Shown here: one piece after another, positions 1 to 7,609 of the stretch
Position numbering within the stretch: position 1 is the first letter of the stretch
Layout of the letters: each line of letters begins with the position of its first letter
From: RGIG8775 sp045660295
GTDB taxonomy: Bacteria; Bacillota; Clostridia; Oscillospirales; CAG-272
Assembly: GCA_045660295.1 (NCBI GenBank)
Contig: JAZRDN010000035.1
Location: forward strand, 1 to 64,000
Length of the DNA stretch: 64,000 bases
Reading direction: 5' to 3'
The notes under the pieces: model-generated
Databases searched by the model: none
The model's input: the letters and a program-made list of their open reading frames with translations, nothing else
Told to the model about the DNA's origin: nothing
Made by a program: the position numbers and the translations under genes

Positions 1-45
1 ATCCGCACCTTTCGCCCTCGGGTCGTGCGCCCGTAGATAAGGGAT

Positions 46-322
46 AGCCGTAAGGGAGACGAACCCACAAGCCCTGCGACGATAAATTTTAGTATCTTTC
101 GTCGCGCTTAGTCTTGTGGGGTTGGTACTCCACTGCCACTACTTAGACCAAAATCTATCAAAAATTTAATCGCCGAAGGGTGCGAAGCAGTTTTGGACGA
201 GAAAATAGCGAGGGTAGGCAACGAAAAAATTTGCGGCGATATAAGATATCGCAAGGATTTTTTCGGCAGCATACACCGTTATTTTTCGTACAAAACCTTA
301 TGTGTTCGACTCCCTTACGGCT
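46..322. repeat. Imperfect palindromic repeat element with two internal hairpins
   Basis: No gene is visible in the first 358 bases. The outer arms, AGCCGTAAGGGAGACGAAC at 46-64 and its inverse at 304-322, match at 18 of 19 positions. Inside lie two nested hairpins: one at about 65-120 (arms CCCACAAG and GCGACGA with their inverses) and a longer one at about 190-296 whose arms share GTTTTG, AAAATA and CGAAAAAAT blocks around a GATAT-AAG-ATATC centre. The size (277 bp), lack of coding and inverted ends are like a MITE or other non-autonomous folding repeat. Whether it is mobile or a structured RNA is not decided here. Confidence 0.6.
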
Positions 323-358
323 AACCAGTGTTTAAATGCTTCAAGGAGGTGTATCTAA

Positions 359-541
359 ATGGCAGTACCGAAGAAAAAAGTATCTAAAGCTCGCAGAGAC
401 AAGAGACGTTCTAATAATTGGAAGCTCGATTTACCCGGAATGGTAAAGTGCCCCAAGTGCGGAGAGTATGTACTTGCTCACCGTGTATGTAAGGCATGCG
501 GTTCCTACAACGGCAAAGAAGTTGTAAAGAAGGAAGCGTAA
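359..541 (+). CDS. rpmF: 50S ribosomal protein L32
   Basis: Structural protein of the large ribosomal subunit. The 60-residue product begins MAVPKKKVSKARRDKRRS and carries the L32 zinc ribbon as two CxxC pairs, CPKCG (about residue 31) and CKACG (about residue 44), so this is the zinc-binding, C+ form. Length is normal for the family. The start is set by AAGGAGGTG eight bases upstream. L32 usually follows a YceD-type gene; here a palindromic repeat lies upstream instead, so the promoter is not clear. A hairpin terminator follows at 561-603. Confidence 0.97.
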   Translation: MAVPKKKVSKARRDKRRSNNWKLDLPGMVKCPKCGEYVLAHRVCKACGSYNGKEVVKKEA

Positions 542-560
542 ATTGCGACTTACAAAAAGA

Positions 561-603
561 GACTCAACTATCTGACTTTGTAGTAGGTGGTTGAGTCATT
601 TTT
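561..603 (+). terminator. Terminator after rpmF
   Basis: Arms GACTCAAC (561-568) and GTTGAGTC (590-597) are followed by ATTTTT. The long internal loop can form extra pairs. Confidence 0.6.
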
Positions 604-631
604 GTACAATTTCATTTGAAAGGGAAGTATA

Positions 632-1720
632 ATGAAAAATAAACTTATAAAAATTGTGGCGATTCTTATGACGCTTTGCTTCTGCGTGTCACTTGCGGCT
701 TGCGGAAATGACGTAGACAGTGACGAGGGTGATACATATTACGAAATGGATTATACCAAAGAAAAACTGGATAAATATATCACGCTCGGTCAGTATAAGG
801 GGCTCAGTGTCAACGCCCCCAGAACGGTAGTAACAGAGGGTGAGATAGATGCCGAGATACAGAGCATCGTTGACCAGCATACCAAATACGAGCCTTACGA
901 CGTTCACGTTACCGACCGCGAGACGGTAGCGGGAGACTTTGTGAATATAAGCTATGTGGGAACTATGGACGGCGAGGTGTTCGAGGGCGGAAGCTCGGAC
1001 TCGGATAGCATCGTGCTTGCGGAGAATAACGGATATATAGACTGGTTTGAGGACGACCTTTATGGCATAATGCCGGGTACTACCGTGACCTCTACAAACA
1101 AATTCCCCGATGATTATTATGAGGAACTTGCGGGTAAAGAGGTATCATTTGAAATAACCTTGAATTATATCGCGGGTCACTATACTATCCCCGAGGTTAC
1201 TGACGAATTTATTTCGGAAATTACGGGCTTTGAGAGCGTGGCGGCTTACAGAGAACATCTTCGCAAGTTGCTTCAGGAGGAATACGACGCCGAGTATGAG
1301 CTTGAAAAATATCAGCTTATGTGGGCGCAGGTGCTTGAAAACGCGACTGTGATAGAGCTGCCCGAAAGACAGGTCATGTATTACTATACCTCTGAGCGTA
1401 GCGTCTATGAGGTCTACGCCGCCGAAAACGGATATACCTATGAGGAGCTGCTTGAGCAGGTTGGTATTACCGACGAGTATATGATGGAGGTAATGCAGGA
1501 CCGCGTTAAGGAGGAGATAATTTTCTACTCCATAGTAAAGGCTGAAGGTATCGAGGTAACGCAGGAGGACTATGCTAACGGTCTTATTGAGTATGCCGCG
1601 GCTCAAGGAATGTCCGAGTCCGCGCTGGTTGAGGAGTACGGAGAGGAGTATATCAAGGAATGTGTCCTTTTTGATAAGCTTATGTATGCCCTCGCTGAAC
1701 AAACGACATTTGTAGAATAA
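632..1720 (+). CDS. Trigger-factor-like FKBP-type peptidyl-prolyl isomerase lipoprotein
   Basis: Predicted extracytoplasmic foldase. The 362-residue protein opens with a lipoprotein signal peptide ending in the lipobox LAAC (Cys at about 24). An FKBP-like domain of trigger-factor type follows (about 95-190, with DFVNISYVGTMDGEVFEGG), then a helical trigger-factor C-terminal chaperone domain (about 195-360). It lacks the ribosome-binding N-terminal domain of cytosolic trigger factor, which fits an exported chaperone-isomerase anchored outside the membrane. AAAGGGAAG precedes the ATG. The gene is monocistronic or follows rpmF; a terminator lies at 1726-1754. Enzymatic activity is inferred from family only. 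Confidence 0.88.
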   Translation: MKNKLIKIVAILMTLCFCVSLAACGNDVDSDEGDTYYEMDYTKEKLDKYITLGQYKGLSVNAPRTVVTEGEIDAEIQSIVDQHTKYEPYDVHVTDRETVAGDFVNISYVGTMDGEVFEGGSSDSDSIVLAENNGYIDWFEDDLYGIMPGTTVTSTNKFPDDYYEELAGKEVSFEITLNYIAGHYTIPEVTDEFISEITGFESVAAYREHLRKLLQEEYDAEYELEKYQLMWAQVLENATVIELPERQVMYYYTSERSVYEVYAAENGYTYEELLEQVGITDEYMMEVMQDRVKEEIIFYSIVKAEGIEVTQEDYANGLIEYAAAQGMSESALVEEYGEEYIKECVLFDKLMYALAEQTTFVE

Positions 1721-1725
1721 AAAAT

Positions 1726-1754
1726 AGGCTGTACCGAAAAAGTACAGCCTTTTC
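1726..1754 (+). terminator. Terminator after the trigger-factor-like lipoprotein gene
   Basis: Perfect arms AGGCTGTAC (1726-1734) and GTACAGCCT (1742-1750), followed by a short T run. Confidence 0.8.
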
Positions 1755-1778
1755 TATTGAAGATGTTGGGCTAAAACA

Positions 1779-1805
1779 AAGGCGACGGCGTTTTGCCGTC
1801 GCCTT
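1779..1805 (-). terminator. Terminator of the decayed GH4 gene
   Basis: Perfect 11-base arms AAGGCGACGGC and GCCGTCGCCTT around a 5-base loop. Read on the minus strand it is followed by TTTGTTTTAG, so it points the same way as the alpha-galactosidase relic at 1876-2009, whose terminator it probably was. Confidence 0.7.
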
Positions 1806-1875
1806 GAATTATGTGGGATGGTTGTTTTCAGCTACGCTTGGTGCGCTGACCGTTTTGCCGTCGCGCCTTCGCGAT

Positions 1876-2009
1876 TTAGTGGTATTCGGGAAGCCAGCCC
1901 TTGTGAGCCTCAATGAGGTCGTCGCGGAGCGCGTCACACATCAGCGAGTCGCCTATGACGTTCTTGGCAAACACCGTGCTTCCAGCGCCCATAAATGTGA
2001 TTTTTCCAT
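1876..2009 (-). pseudogene. Relic of a GH4 alpha-galactosidase/alpha-glucosidase (MelA-like), N- and C-termini only
   Basis: The minus strand reads KITFMGAGSTVFAKNVIGDS, the NAD-binding N-terminus of glycoside hydrolase family 4, and runs straight into DDLIEAHKGWLPEYH-stop, which resembles the GH4 C-terminal end. The roughly 400 residues between are missing, so an internal deletion left the two ends fused in frame (stop at 1876-1878). The likely original ATG (2007-2009) is preceded by GAGGA but is one A short in a poly-A tract, which shifts the frame before KITF. The remnant cannot encode an enzyme. A former divergent AraC regulator (2093-2305) lies next to it. Confidence 0.82.
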
Positions 2010-2092
2010 AAAATTCGTCCTCATTGCGTTAATTTCCAAAAATCTGTTGATTTTTTTGTTTTCTTGGATTATAATACAATTATATAACTGCT

Positions 2093-2305
2093 TTGATGCT
2101 TGAAAATATAATTATATTGCCTTTTTTAGAGGTTACATATATCATTGACTTGCGTGTCCGTAAATCAATAGAATTGCTTGAGGAAGGGATTTCCGTAACC
2201 GAGGCGGCACTCTCATCGGGCTTTTTCGATTCAAGCTATTATACCAAAATGTTTAAGCGCTATATGAATTGTACGCCCGGAGAGTACGTAAAGAATATTC
2301 GCTGA
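2093..2305 (+). pseudogene. Relic of an AraC-family regulator, C-terminal DNA-binding half
   Basis: From about 2133 the frame reads as the second half of an AraC/XylS DNA-binding domain: LRVRKSIELLEEG, then SVTEAALSSGFFDSSYYT and the closing FKRYMNCTPGEY. The ligand-binding domain and the first helix-turn-helix are absent, and no ribosome site precedes the ATGATG at 2093. It is adjacent and divergent to the GH4 relic, so it was probably that gene's activator. A residual short peptide could be made, but a working regulator is unlikely. Confidence 0.8.
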
Positions 2306-2332
2306 TATTGCTAATTGTTTACAAAAATACGG

Positions 2333-2361
2333 TTGTATTTTTCCTCTGATTGTTGTATTAT
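2333..2361 (+). promoter_or_regulatory. Sigma-A-type promoter for the DUF5685 gene
   Basis: TTGTAT (2333-2338) and TATTAT (2356-2361) with a 17-base spacer, 30 bases before the DUF5685 start. Confidence 0.6.
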
Positions 2362-2390
2362 AGAAATGATAAAATTTATGGAGATGTGAC

Positions 2391-3281
2391 ATGTTCGGAT
2401 ACGTCAAGGCTGATAAGCCTCAGCTCAGAGTAAGAGAATATGAATATTACAGAGGCGTGTATTGCGGTCTTTGCCGTGCGCTTGGAAAATGCGGCGGTCA
2501 GTGCGCGCGCATGACGCTGAGCTACGACTTTGCTTTTATGGCGCTTGTCCGTATGGCGATAGAGGGAAGCTCGCCGTCTTTCAAAGGTCGCAGATGCTTC
2601 GTTCACCCCTTTAAGAAGCGCCCGATGGCGGAGATAGACGGCACGCTTGAATTCTGCGCCGCCGCGTCGGTACTGCTTTCCTATCATAAGCTGCGCGACA
2701 ATATTTCGGACGAGAGGGGAATAAAGCGCTTCCGCGCCCGAGCGGCAAGCCCGTTTTTAGCGGTTATGAAGCGCAAGCCTTCAAAGAAGTATAAGGCGCT
2801 TGAAAATAAAATGCTAAAATCGCTCTCCGAGCTTGCCGAGCTTGAAAAATCAGAGCTTGAGCCGTCGGTAGACCGTCCCGCTGAGCTTTTCGGAGAACTG
2901 CTTGCCGATATCATGGCAGAGGGGCTTGAGGGAAGCGGCGAAAGGATAGCGCGCAAAATAGGTAAGCATATCGGAAAATGGATATACATTGTCGATGCCG
3001 TGGACGATTATGAGGAGGACGTGAAGCGCTCGCGTTATAACCCCATCGTGGGCATTTGCGGTAAGGATGGCATTTCCGAGGATATGCGTGACCTTCTTAA
3101 AAACGCGCTGACGGGCGAGCTTGTGGAGGCTGAAAAGGCCTTTGACCTGATAGAATACCCCGACAGTGATATAAAAGAAATAATTTCGAATATAATCTAT
3201 CTCGGTATGCCTAAGGCGGCAAAAGAGATAATTAACAAGTTAGATAGAAAGGAAGCTAGTGTCAATGACAGACCCTTATAA
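2391..3281 (+). CDS. DUF5685 family protein
   Basis: A 296-residue soluble protein of unknown function. The N-terminus, MFGYVKADKPQLRVREYEYY, is typical of DUF5685 proteins of Clostridia. Conserved-looking cysteines occur in YRGVYCGLCRALGKCGGQC (about 22-41), and a helical DAVDDYEED segment lies near residue 205. GGAGATG precedes the ATG. It overlaps the start of the DnaJ-domain gene and forms a trio with it and the membrane protein at 3910. Family placement is by recognised sequence pattern; no reaction is known. Confidence 0.82.
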   Translation: MFGYVKADKPQLRVREYEYYRGVYCGLCRALGKCGGQCARMTLSYDFAFMALVRMAIEGSSPSFKGRRCFVHPFKKRPMAEIDGTLEFCAAASVLLSYHKLRDNISDERGIKRFRARAASPFLAVMKRKPSKKYKALENKMLKSLSELAELEKSELEPSVDRPAELFGELLADIMAEGLEGSGERIARKIGKHIGKWIYIVDAVDDYEEDVKRSRYNPIVGICGKDGISEDMRDLLKNALTGELVEAEKAFDLIEYPDSDIKEIISNIIYLGMPKAAKEIINKLDRKEASVNDRPL

Positions 3282-3897
3282 AATACTTGGGGTGTCGCCT
3301 GCCGCCACCGACGACGAGGTGAAAAAGGCGTATCTTGCCTTGGCGAGAAAGTACCACCCCGATAAATATACCGATACCGACCTTGCTGACTTGGCATCCG
3401 AAAAAATGAAAGAGGTCAACGCGGCGTATGAGGAAATACAGAACATGCGCCAGAACGGCGGCTCGCAGACAGGGAACGCCTATGAGCAGGGCGGATACAG
3501 TGGAGCTTACGGCGGAAGCCGACAAAGCAGTGACAGCCGCTTTGCCGAGATAAGAAGGCTCATCAACATGGGGTATATCGACGAGGCTGAAAGAAGGCTT
3601 TCGGAAATGGGTATCCCCGACCGTACCGCCGAGTGGAAGTTCCTTATGGGAACAGTGTGCGTCCGCAGAATGAGATATGCCGACGCTGAAATGCACTTTA
3701 ATAACGCTTGCAAGGACGACCCGTATAATATCGAATACCGCATGGCGCGCGATAATCTTCGTAACCGCACCGCGGGATATGGCGGAAGCTATCAGACGGG
3801 CAATGTGGGCGGAAACGGGTGCGACTGCTGTAGCTCGCTTATTTGCGCCGATTGCTGCTGTGAGTGTATGGGCGGCGACCTTATCAGTTGTTGCTGA
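3265..3897 (+). CDS. DnaJ-domain protein with cysteine-rich tail
   Basis: A J-domain occupies about residues 3-60, with the HPD motif in KYHPDKYTD, so it should stimulate an Hsp70 (DnaK). A Gly/Ser/Tyr-rich linker follows, then a TPR-like helical region (about 90-165). The last 30 residues are cysteine-rich (GCDCCSSLICADCCCECMGG), unlike the central zinc domain of true DnaJ. It lacks the G/F, zinc-finger and client-binding layout of DnaJ itself, so it is a specialised co-chaperone. ATG at 3265 is chosen; an in-frame GTG at 3259 is closer to AAAGGAA. The gene overlaps the DUF5685 stop. Confidence 0.85.
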   Translation: MTDPYKILGVSPAATDDEVKKAYLALARKYHPDKYTDTDLADLASEKMKEVNAAYEEIQNMRQNGGSQTGNAYEQGGYSGAYGGSRQSSDSRFAEIRRLINMGYIDEAERRLSEMGIPDRTAEWKFLMGTVCVRRMRYADAEMHFNNACKDDPYNIEYRMARDNLRNRTAGYGGSYQTGNVGGNGCDCCSSLICADCCCECMGGDLISCC

Positions 3898-3909
3898 CGG
3901 GGGAGCAAG

Positions 3910-4446
3910 ATGAAAAGAAAAACTCCCGTCAATAAAACCCGTGCTCTGGCGCTTTGCTCGGTGTTCTCGGCGCTTGGTGTTATAATTCTGTATATGGGCG
4001 CGCTTGTGGAGGTGCTTGACCTTTCAATGGCGGTGGTGGCTTCGCTTCTTGTGATAATAGCCGTTATTGAGCTTGGCGGAATGTACCCATGGCTTATTTA
4101 CGCCGTTACATCGGCGCTCTCATTGCTTTTATTGCCAAATAAATTTGCCGCCATAGTCTATTTTGCCTTTGCTGGCTTTTACCCCATATTGAAAGAGAAG
4201 ATAGAGCGCATCAAGGGGTTTGTATGCCTTGCTTTAAAGCTTGGAGTGTTTAACCTATGCCTGCTTGCTATGTTTGGCGTCGCCAAGGCGCTTACCTTGC
4301 CGCTTGTTTTTGAATTTTCCGTATGGATAATTGTCATATCGCTTAACCTCGTTTTCGTTTTTTACGATTTTGCGCTTACAAGGCTTATCACCGCTTATAT
4401 TTACGTCTGGCGCAAAAAACTGAAAATTGACAAATGGAAATTGTAA
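3910..4446 (+). CDS. Small integral membrane protein, function unknown
   Basis: 178 residues with about five hydrophobic segments (about 12-32, 37-55, 60-80, 100-125, 130-155) and a basic C-terminus. GGGGGAGC lies just before the start, 13 bases after the DnaJ-domain gene, so the two are probably co-transcribed with DUF5685. The pattern resembles small ECF-type substrate-binding or related membrane proteins, but no diagnostic motif was seen and the assignment is open. Context suggests a shared membrane-linked role for the trio. Confidence 0.75.
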   Translation: MKRKTPVNKTRALALCSVFSALGVIILYMGALVEVLDLSMAVVASLLVIIAVIELGGMYPWLIYAVTSALSLLLLPNKFAAIVYFAFAGFYPILKEKIERIKGFVCLALKLGVFNLCLLAMFGVAKALTLPLVFEFSVWIIVISLNLVFVFYDFALTRLITAYIYVWRKKLKIDKWKL

Positions 4447-4452
4447 GCTGTA

Positions 4453-4481
4453 TTGACAAAATCTAATTTTAAGAGTATAAT
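4453..4481 (+). promoter_or_regulatory. Consensus sigma-A promoter for the HMA gene
   Basis: TTGACA (4453-4458) and TATAAT (4476-4481) with a 17-base spacer, 40 bases before the start codon. Confidence 0.85.
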
Positions 4482-4520
4482 TTTATCAACCGCTGAAATC
4501 ACATAACGGAGGGAATAACA

Positions 4521-4781
4521 ATGGTAAAAATAACTGTAAAGATCGAGGGCATGATGTGCCCCATGTGTGAGGCGCACGTTACCGAATGTGTAAAGAAAAA
4601 TTTCAAGGTGAAAAGCGTTGTTTCTTCTCATAAGGAGGGCGAGACTGTTATAGAAGCCGCCGAGAGCATCGACCATGCCGCGCTTCAGAGCGAGATCGAA
4701 AAAACTGGCTACAAGGTGATTGAAATTTCCGAAGTGGTCTTGGCAAAGAAAGGCTTTTTCGCCTCGTTGTTTAAGAAATAA
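4521..4781 (+). CDS. Heavy-metal-associated (HMA) domain protein
   Basis: An 86-residue soluble CopZ-like protein. The metal site is GMMCPMCEAHV (about 10-20), a CxxC in the usual place after the first strand, and the rest matches the ferredoxin-like HMA fold (ending EKTGYKVIEI). A short basic tail, FFASLFKK, follows. GGAGGG precedes the ATG. No copper ATPase or metal regulator is nearby; the strong private promoter implies stand-alone expression. Copper(I) is the usual ligand of the family but is not proven here. Confidence 0.88.
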   Translation: MVKITVKIEGMMCPMCEAHVTECVKKNFKVKSVVSSHKEGETVIEAAESIDHAALQSEIEKTGYKVIEISEVVLAKKGFFASLFKK

Positions 4782-4793
4782 AACCAAATAAAA

Positions 4794-4822
4794 AAACAGG
4801 CACTTTTAAGTGCCTGTTTTTT
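4794..4822. terminator. Bidirectional terminator between convergent genes
   Basis: Arms AAACAGGCACTT and AAGTGCCTGTTT flanked by A and T runs, serving the HMA gene (+) and the SH3 lipoprotein gene (-). Confidence 0.88.
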
Positions 4823-4833
4823 TATCATTTCAA

Positions 4834-5826
4834 TCAGCCTGCCACGTTTGTGGTATCTGTAGTATCGTCATCTGCTACAGGTGCTTCGGTCGTAAGCCAG
4901 CCCGAGCTTGCGTAGCAAGTTACGTTGTTGTAAATAACCTTGCTCCACACTATGCCTTCCTCGTCAGCTTCCTTTGCGATGCCGATGCGAAGAAGTTTTG
5001 TTCCAGGAGCAGCCGTGTAGAGAACCTTGCTTTCAGAAGCGCGAGTGGGAAGGGTACGAAGATTAATTCCATCTTCTACCGCCACGCCGTTGTGCACGGT
5101 CTCAACGTAAACGTATTCGTTTACCACTGTAAAGTCATCTTCCTCCGGCATATCTTGTGGTTTTGTCTCGGAGAGATAAGTGGTGCTTGCGTAGCAAACC
5201 TCACCATTGTAGAGCAGTCTGCTCCAGATAGTTCCGAATTCGTCCTCTGTGGTGGCAATGCCTGTTCTGTCAAGCTCTGTTCCGTAGGGAAGATATACAA
5301 CCGCATCAGCACTTGCCGCGGGCTTCTTTCGAAGATTCAGCGAGCCTTCGGCAACGATGTATACTGTGTCTGTCTTGTCATCAAACTCAAGCGGAGCGTG
5401 TGTGGTAAGATAATCTGAGTGTGCGTAGCAAGTCTCACCCTTGTAAGAAATCATGCTCCACTCAGCGTTGTATCCAATTCTGGTGACCTGTTCGCCCTCG
5501 TTCATAAAGTATTTTGGCTCATTATTTAAAGTGGAGGGCACTGTGCGAACGTTGAGTGTCTCTGTTCCGTATACGTAAACAGTTTCGTTTACCTCGGTGA
5601 ACTGGGGACCCTGAGGTTCGTCAGTTTCGGGAGCAGTGCCGCTTGTTTCACTTGTATCCTCGGTTTCATCGCCTGTGTTTTCGGGCTCGTTGGTTTCGGG
5701 TGTATCTACAATGGGATCGGTGTCGTTTGTGCTTGAGTCTTCCGTGTCTACGGGAGGCTTACAAGCAACGAGGGAAAATATCATAATGAGTGCGAGTGCA
5801 AGAGCTAAAATTTTACGCATCTTCAT
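4834..5826 (-). CDS. Lipoprotein with three bacterial SH3 domains
   Basis: 330 residues: lipoprotein signal peptide with lipobox LVAC (Cys about 22), then a Thr/Glu/Asp-rich low-complexity linker (about 25-75). Three SH3b repeats follow (about 80-145, 155-220, 230-315), each with the pattern Y-V-x-LNLR...GT.L.R.G...W..I.Y.G..CY. SH3b domains bind cell-wall peptides, so this is likely a wall-associated, membrane-anchored protein. No catalytic domain is present. A consensus promoter lies at 5859-5887 and a shared terminator downstream. Confidence 0.86.
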   Translation of the reverse strand: MKMRKILALALALIMIFSLVACKPPVDTEDSSTNDTDPIVDTPETNEPENTGDETEDTSETSGTAPETDEPQGPQFTEVNETVYVYGTETLNVRTVPSTLNNEPKYFMNEGEQVTRIGYNAEWSMISYKGETCYAHSDYLTTHAPLEFDDKTDTVYIVAEGSLNLRKKPAASADAVVYLPYGTELDRTGIATTEDEFGTIWSRLLYNGEVCYASTTYLSETKPQDMPEEDDFTVVNEYVYVETVHNGVAVEDGINLRTLPTRASESKVLYTAAPGTKLLRIGIAKEADEEGIVWSKVIYNNVTCYASSGWLTTEAPVADDDTTDTTNVAG

Positions 5827-5858
5827 ACTTCCTTTCTTTTAGAGGTTTTCTTATAAAA

Positions 5859-5887
5859 ATTATACCACAACAAAACTACACTGTCAA
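5859..5887 (-). promoter_or_regulatory. Consensus promoter for the SH3 lipoprotein gene
   Basis: Minus-strand TTGACA (5882-5887) and TATAAT (5859-5864) with a 17-base spacer. It lies between aroQ and the SH3 gene. Confidence 0.85.
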
Positions 5888-5917
5888 GCAAAAATATGCC
5901 TCAAAGCGTAAAAATTT

Positions 5918-6352
5918 TTATTTTTCGATATAACTTTTCAAAAATTTCACAGCTTGCGCGTAGCCCTCAAAGCCCAGACCGCAAATAGTCTTTACCGCCA
6001 CCATTGACACGTAGGAATGTTTTCTGAACTCCTCGCGTGAATTGATGTCGGAGAGATGCACCTCAACCGTGGGGATAGACACCGCCTTGAGCGCGTCAAG
6101 AATCGCCACGCTTGTGTGGGTGTAAGCGGCGGGATTGATGATTATGCCGTCAAAAACGCCGTAAGCCGCCTGTATTTTGTCTACAATAGCCCCTTCGTGG
6201 TTTGATTGGTAAAGCTCGACCCCAACGCCTTCCGCGGTACAGGCGTCCTTTATGAAGCTACGGAGCGCCTCGAAATTCTGTGAGCCGTATATGTCAGGCT
6301 CGCGAAGCCCGAGAAGATTGAGATTTGGACCGTTTATTACAAGAAATTTCAT
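5918..6352 (-). CDS. aroQ: 3-dehydroquinate dehydratase, type II
   Basis: Converts 3-dehydroquinate to 3-dehydroshikimate, the third shikimate step. The 144-residue product has the full type II set: GPNLNLLGLREPDIYG at the N-terminus (with the catalytic Tyr region), NPAAYTHTSVAILDAL with the catalytic His at about 80, and VEVHLSDINSREEFR. Type II enzymes are dodecameric and unrelated to AroD. It is the last gene of the aromatic operon, 8 bases after the aroE/aroK fusion. Confidence 0.96.
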   Translation of the reverse strand: MKFLVINGPNLNLLGLREPDIYGSQNFEALRSFIKDACTAEGVGVELYQSNHEGAIVDKIQAAYGVFDGIIINPAAYTHTSVAILDALKAVSIPTVEVHLSDINSREEFRKHSYVSMVAVKTICGLGFEGYAQAVKFLKSYIEK

Positions 6353-6360
6353 AATTCACC

Positions 6361-7596
6361 TCAACTGTTGTGATAAAGCTTGATTATTTCGTCCGCCGTT
6401 TCCTCAAGCGGGCGGTTGTTGTCTACCTCTATGTCGCAGAAGGCGCGGTAAAGGGGAAGTCTGCGCTCGTAAAGCTCGTGAAGATCGGTCGTCTGCGAGA
6501 TCGGTCTGCCGTCGGTGGGCAGATCGACTATGGCGCGGTTTACGTAGAACACCCTGCCATTCTGACAAAGCGGCTCGCGGTTTTCTGGTCGGGTGACCAC
6601 GCCGCCGCCGGTTGCGATTATCTTTCCGCTCTGCTTGCCCGCCTCGCAAACGCAGGCGTGCTCAAGGGCGCGGAAATAGCTCTCGCCGAATTTAGCGAAT
6701 ATTTCGGGGATTGTCATTCCCGCTTTTTTTACTATTAAAGCATCGGTGTCTATGACCTCACGCCCTGACTTTTGAGAAAGAAGCTCGCCAAGCGAGGTCT
6801 TGCCGCAGCCGGGCATTCCGATAAGCACTATGTTTCCTGTCTCGGCGGCGATCATGTTGGTTATTCTGTCAATTTCGCTGTCGTCAATTTTCTTGTCAAG
6901 GAATATCTCGCAGGCGCGCTTTGCCTGCGCTACAAGCATGCAAAGACCGTTGATGCAGGGAATACCCAAGCGCTCCGCGTCAAGCAGAAATTTGGTCTTT
7001 GCGGGGTTGTATATCATGTCAAGCGCACCCTCGCAGGCGGGGAAATCCGCAAGATCGACCGCCGACGCGCCGTTTTGGGGGTACATTCCCACAGGTGTAG
7101 TGTTTACGATGACCTCGGCGTCTCTGTGCTTGTACAAATTGCTGTAATTGTCCTTTCCGCTTCGCGAAATCACAATGACCGCCCTTGCGCCTCTGTCGGC
7201 ACAGACCGTGCGCGCGGTCTCCGAAGCGCCGCCGCTGCCGAGGATCAGCACCTTTTTGCCCTCTATCCTTATTCCGCTTTTGTCTATCATGTAGGAAAAG
7301 CCGAAATAGTCGGTGTTGTCTCCGCGCAGACCACCACTTTTGAGATGCGTTATCGTGTTTACCGAACCGATGCGCTTTGCCTCGTCGGTTATTTCCTCAA
7401 GATATGGCATTACGGTCTTTTTGTAGGGGATAGTGACGTTCATTGCGTCAAATCGGTCAGAGGCGAGAAATCCCGCCACGTCATCCACGGGCATTTCAAA
7501 AAGCTCGTAGGTGTAATCGGCAAGCTCTCGGTGTATCTGTGGAGAAAATGAGTGTCCCAGATGCTCACCTAAAAGTCCGCATTTTATCTTTTTCAT
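6361..7596 (-). CDS. Fused shikimate dehydrogenase and shikimate kinase
   Basis: Bifunctional 411-residue enzyme. Residues 1-245 are AroE: LGHSFSPQIH (substrate Ser pair), NVTIPYKK with the catalytic Lys at about 59, GDNTDYFG with Asp about 96, and the NADP loop LILGSGGASE. Residues 252-411 are AroK: P-loop GMPGCGKTS (260-268), DTDALI, FRALE and GGGVV substrate motifs and the lid Arg in DGRP. Consecutive reactions (3-dehydroshikimate to shikimate to shikimate 3-phosphate) are joined in one chain. No internal stop or linker damage is seen. It lies between chorismate mutase (13 bases upstream) and aroQ. Confidence 0.95.
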   Translation of the reverse strand: MKKIKCGLLGEHLGHSFSPQIHRELADYTYELFEMPVDDVAGFLASDRFDAMNVTIPYKKTVMPYLEEITDEAKRIGSVNTITHLKSGGLRGDNTDYFGFSYMIDKSGIRIEGKKVLILGSGGASETARTVCADRGARAVIVISRSGKDNYSNLYKHRDAEVIVNTTPVGMYPQNGASAVDLADFPACEGALDMIYNPAKTKFLLDAERLGIPCINGLCMLVAQAKRACEIFLDKKIDDSEIDRITNMIAAETGNIVLIGMPGCGKTSLGELLSQKSGREVIDTDALIVKKAGMTIPEIFAKFGESYFRALEHACVCEAGKQSGKIIATGGGVVTRPENREPLCQNGRVFYVNRAIVDLPTDGRPISQTTDLHELYERRLPLYRAFCDIEVDNNRPLEETADEIIKLYHNS

Positions 7597-7609
7597 GTTT
7601 TACCTCGGT

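Noticed and set aside
300..325. tRNA-like end TTCGACTCCC...ACGGCTAACCA near 304-326
   Set aside because: No matching T stem or anticodon arm is present; the similarity arises from the inverted arm of the palindromic element, which occurs in both orientations.
1804..2103. Plus-strand open frame of about 100 codons
   Set aside because: It is antisense to the GH4 relic; the minus strand shows clear homology and the plus frame none.
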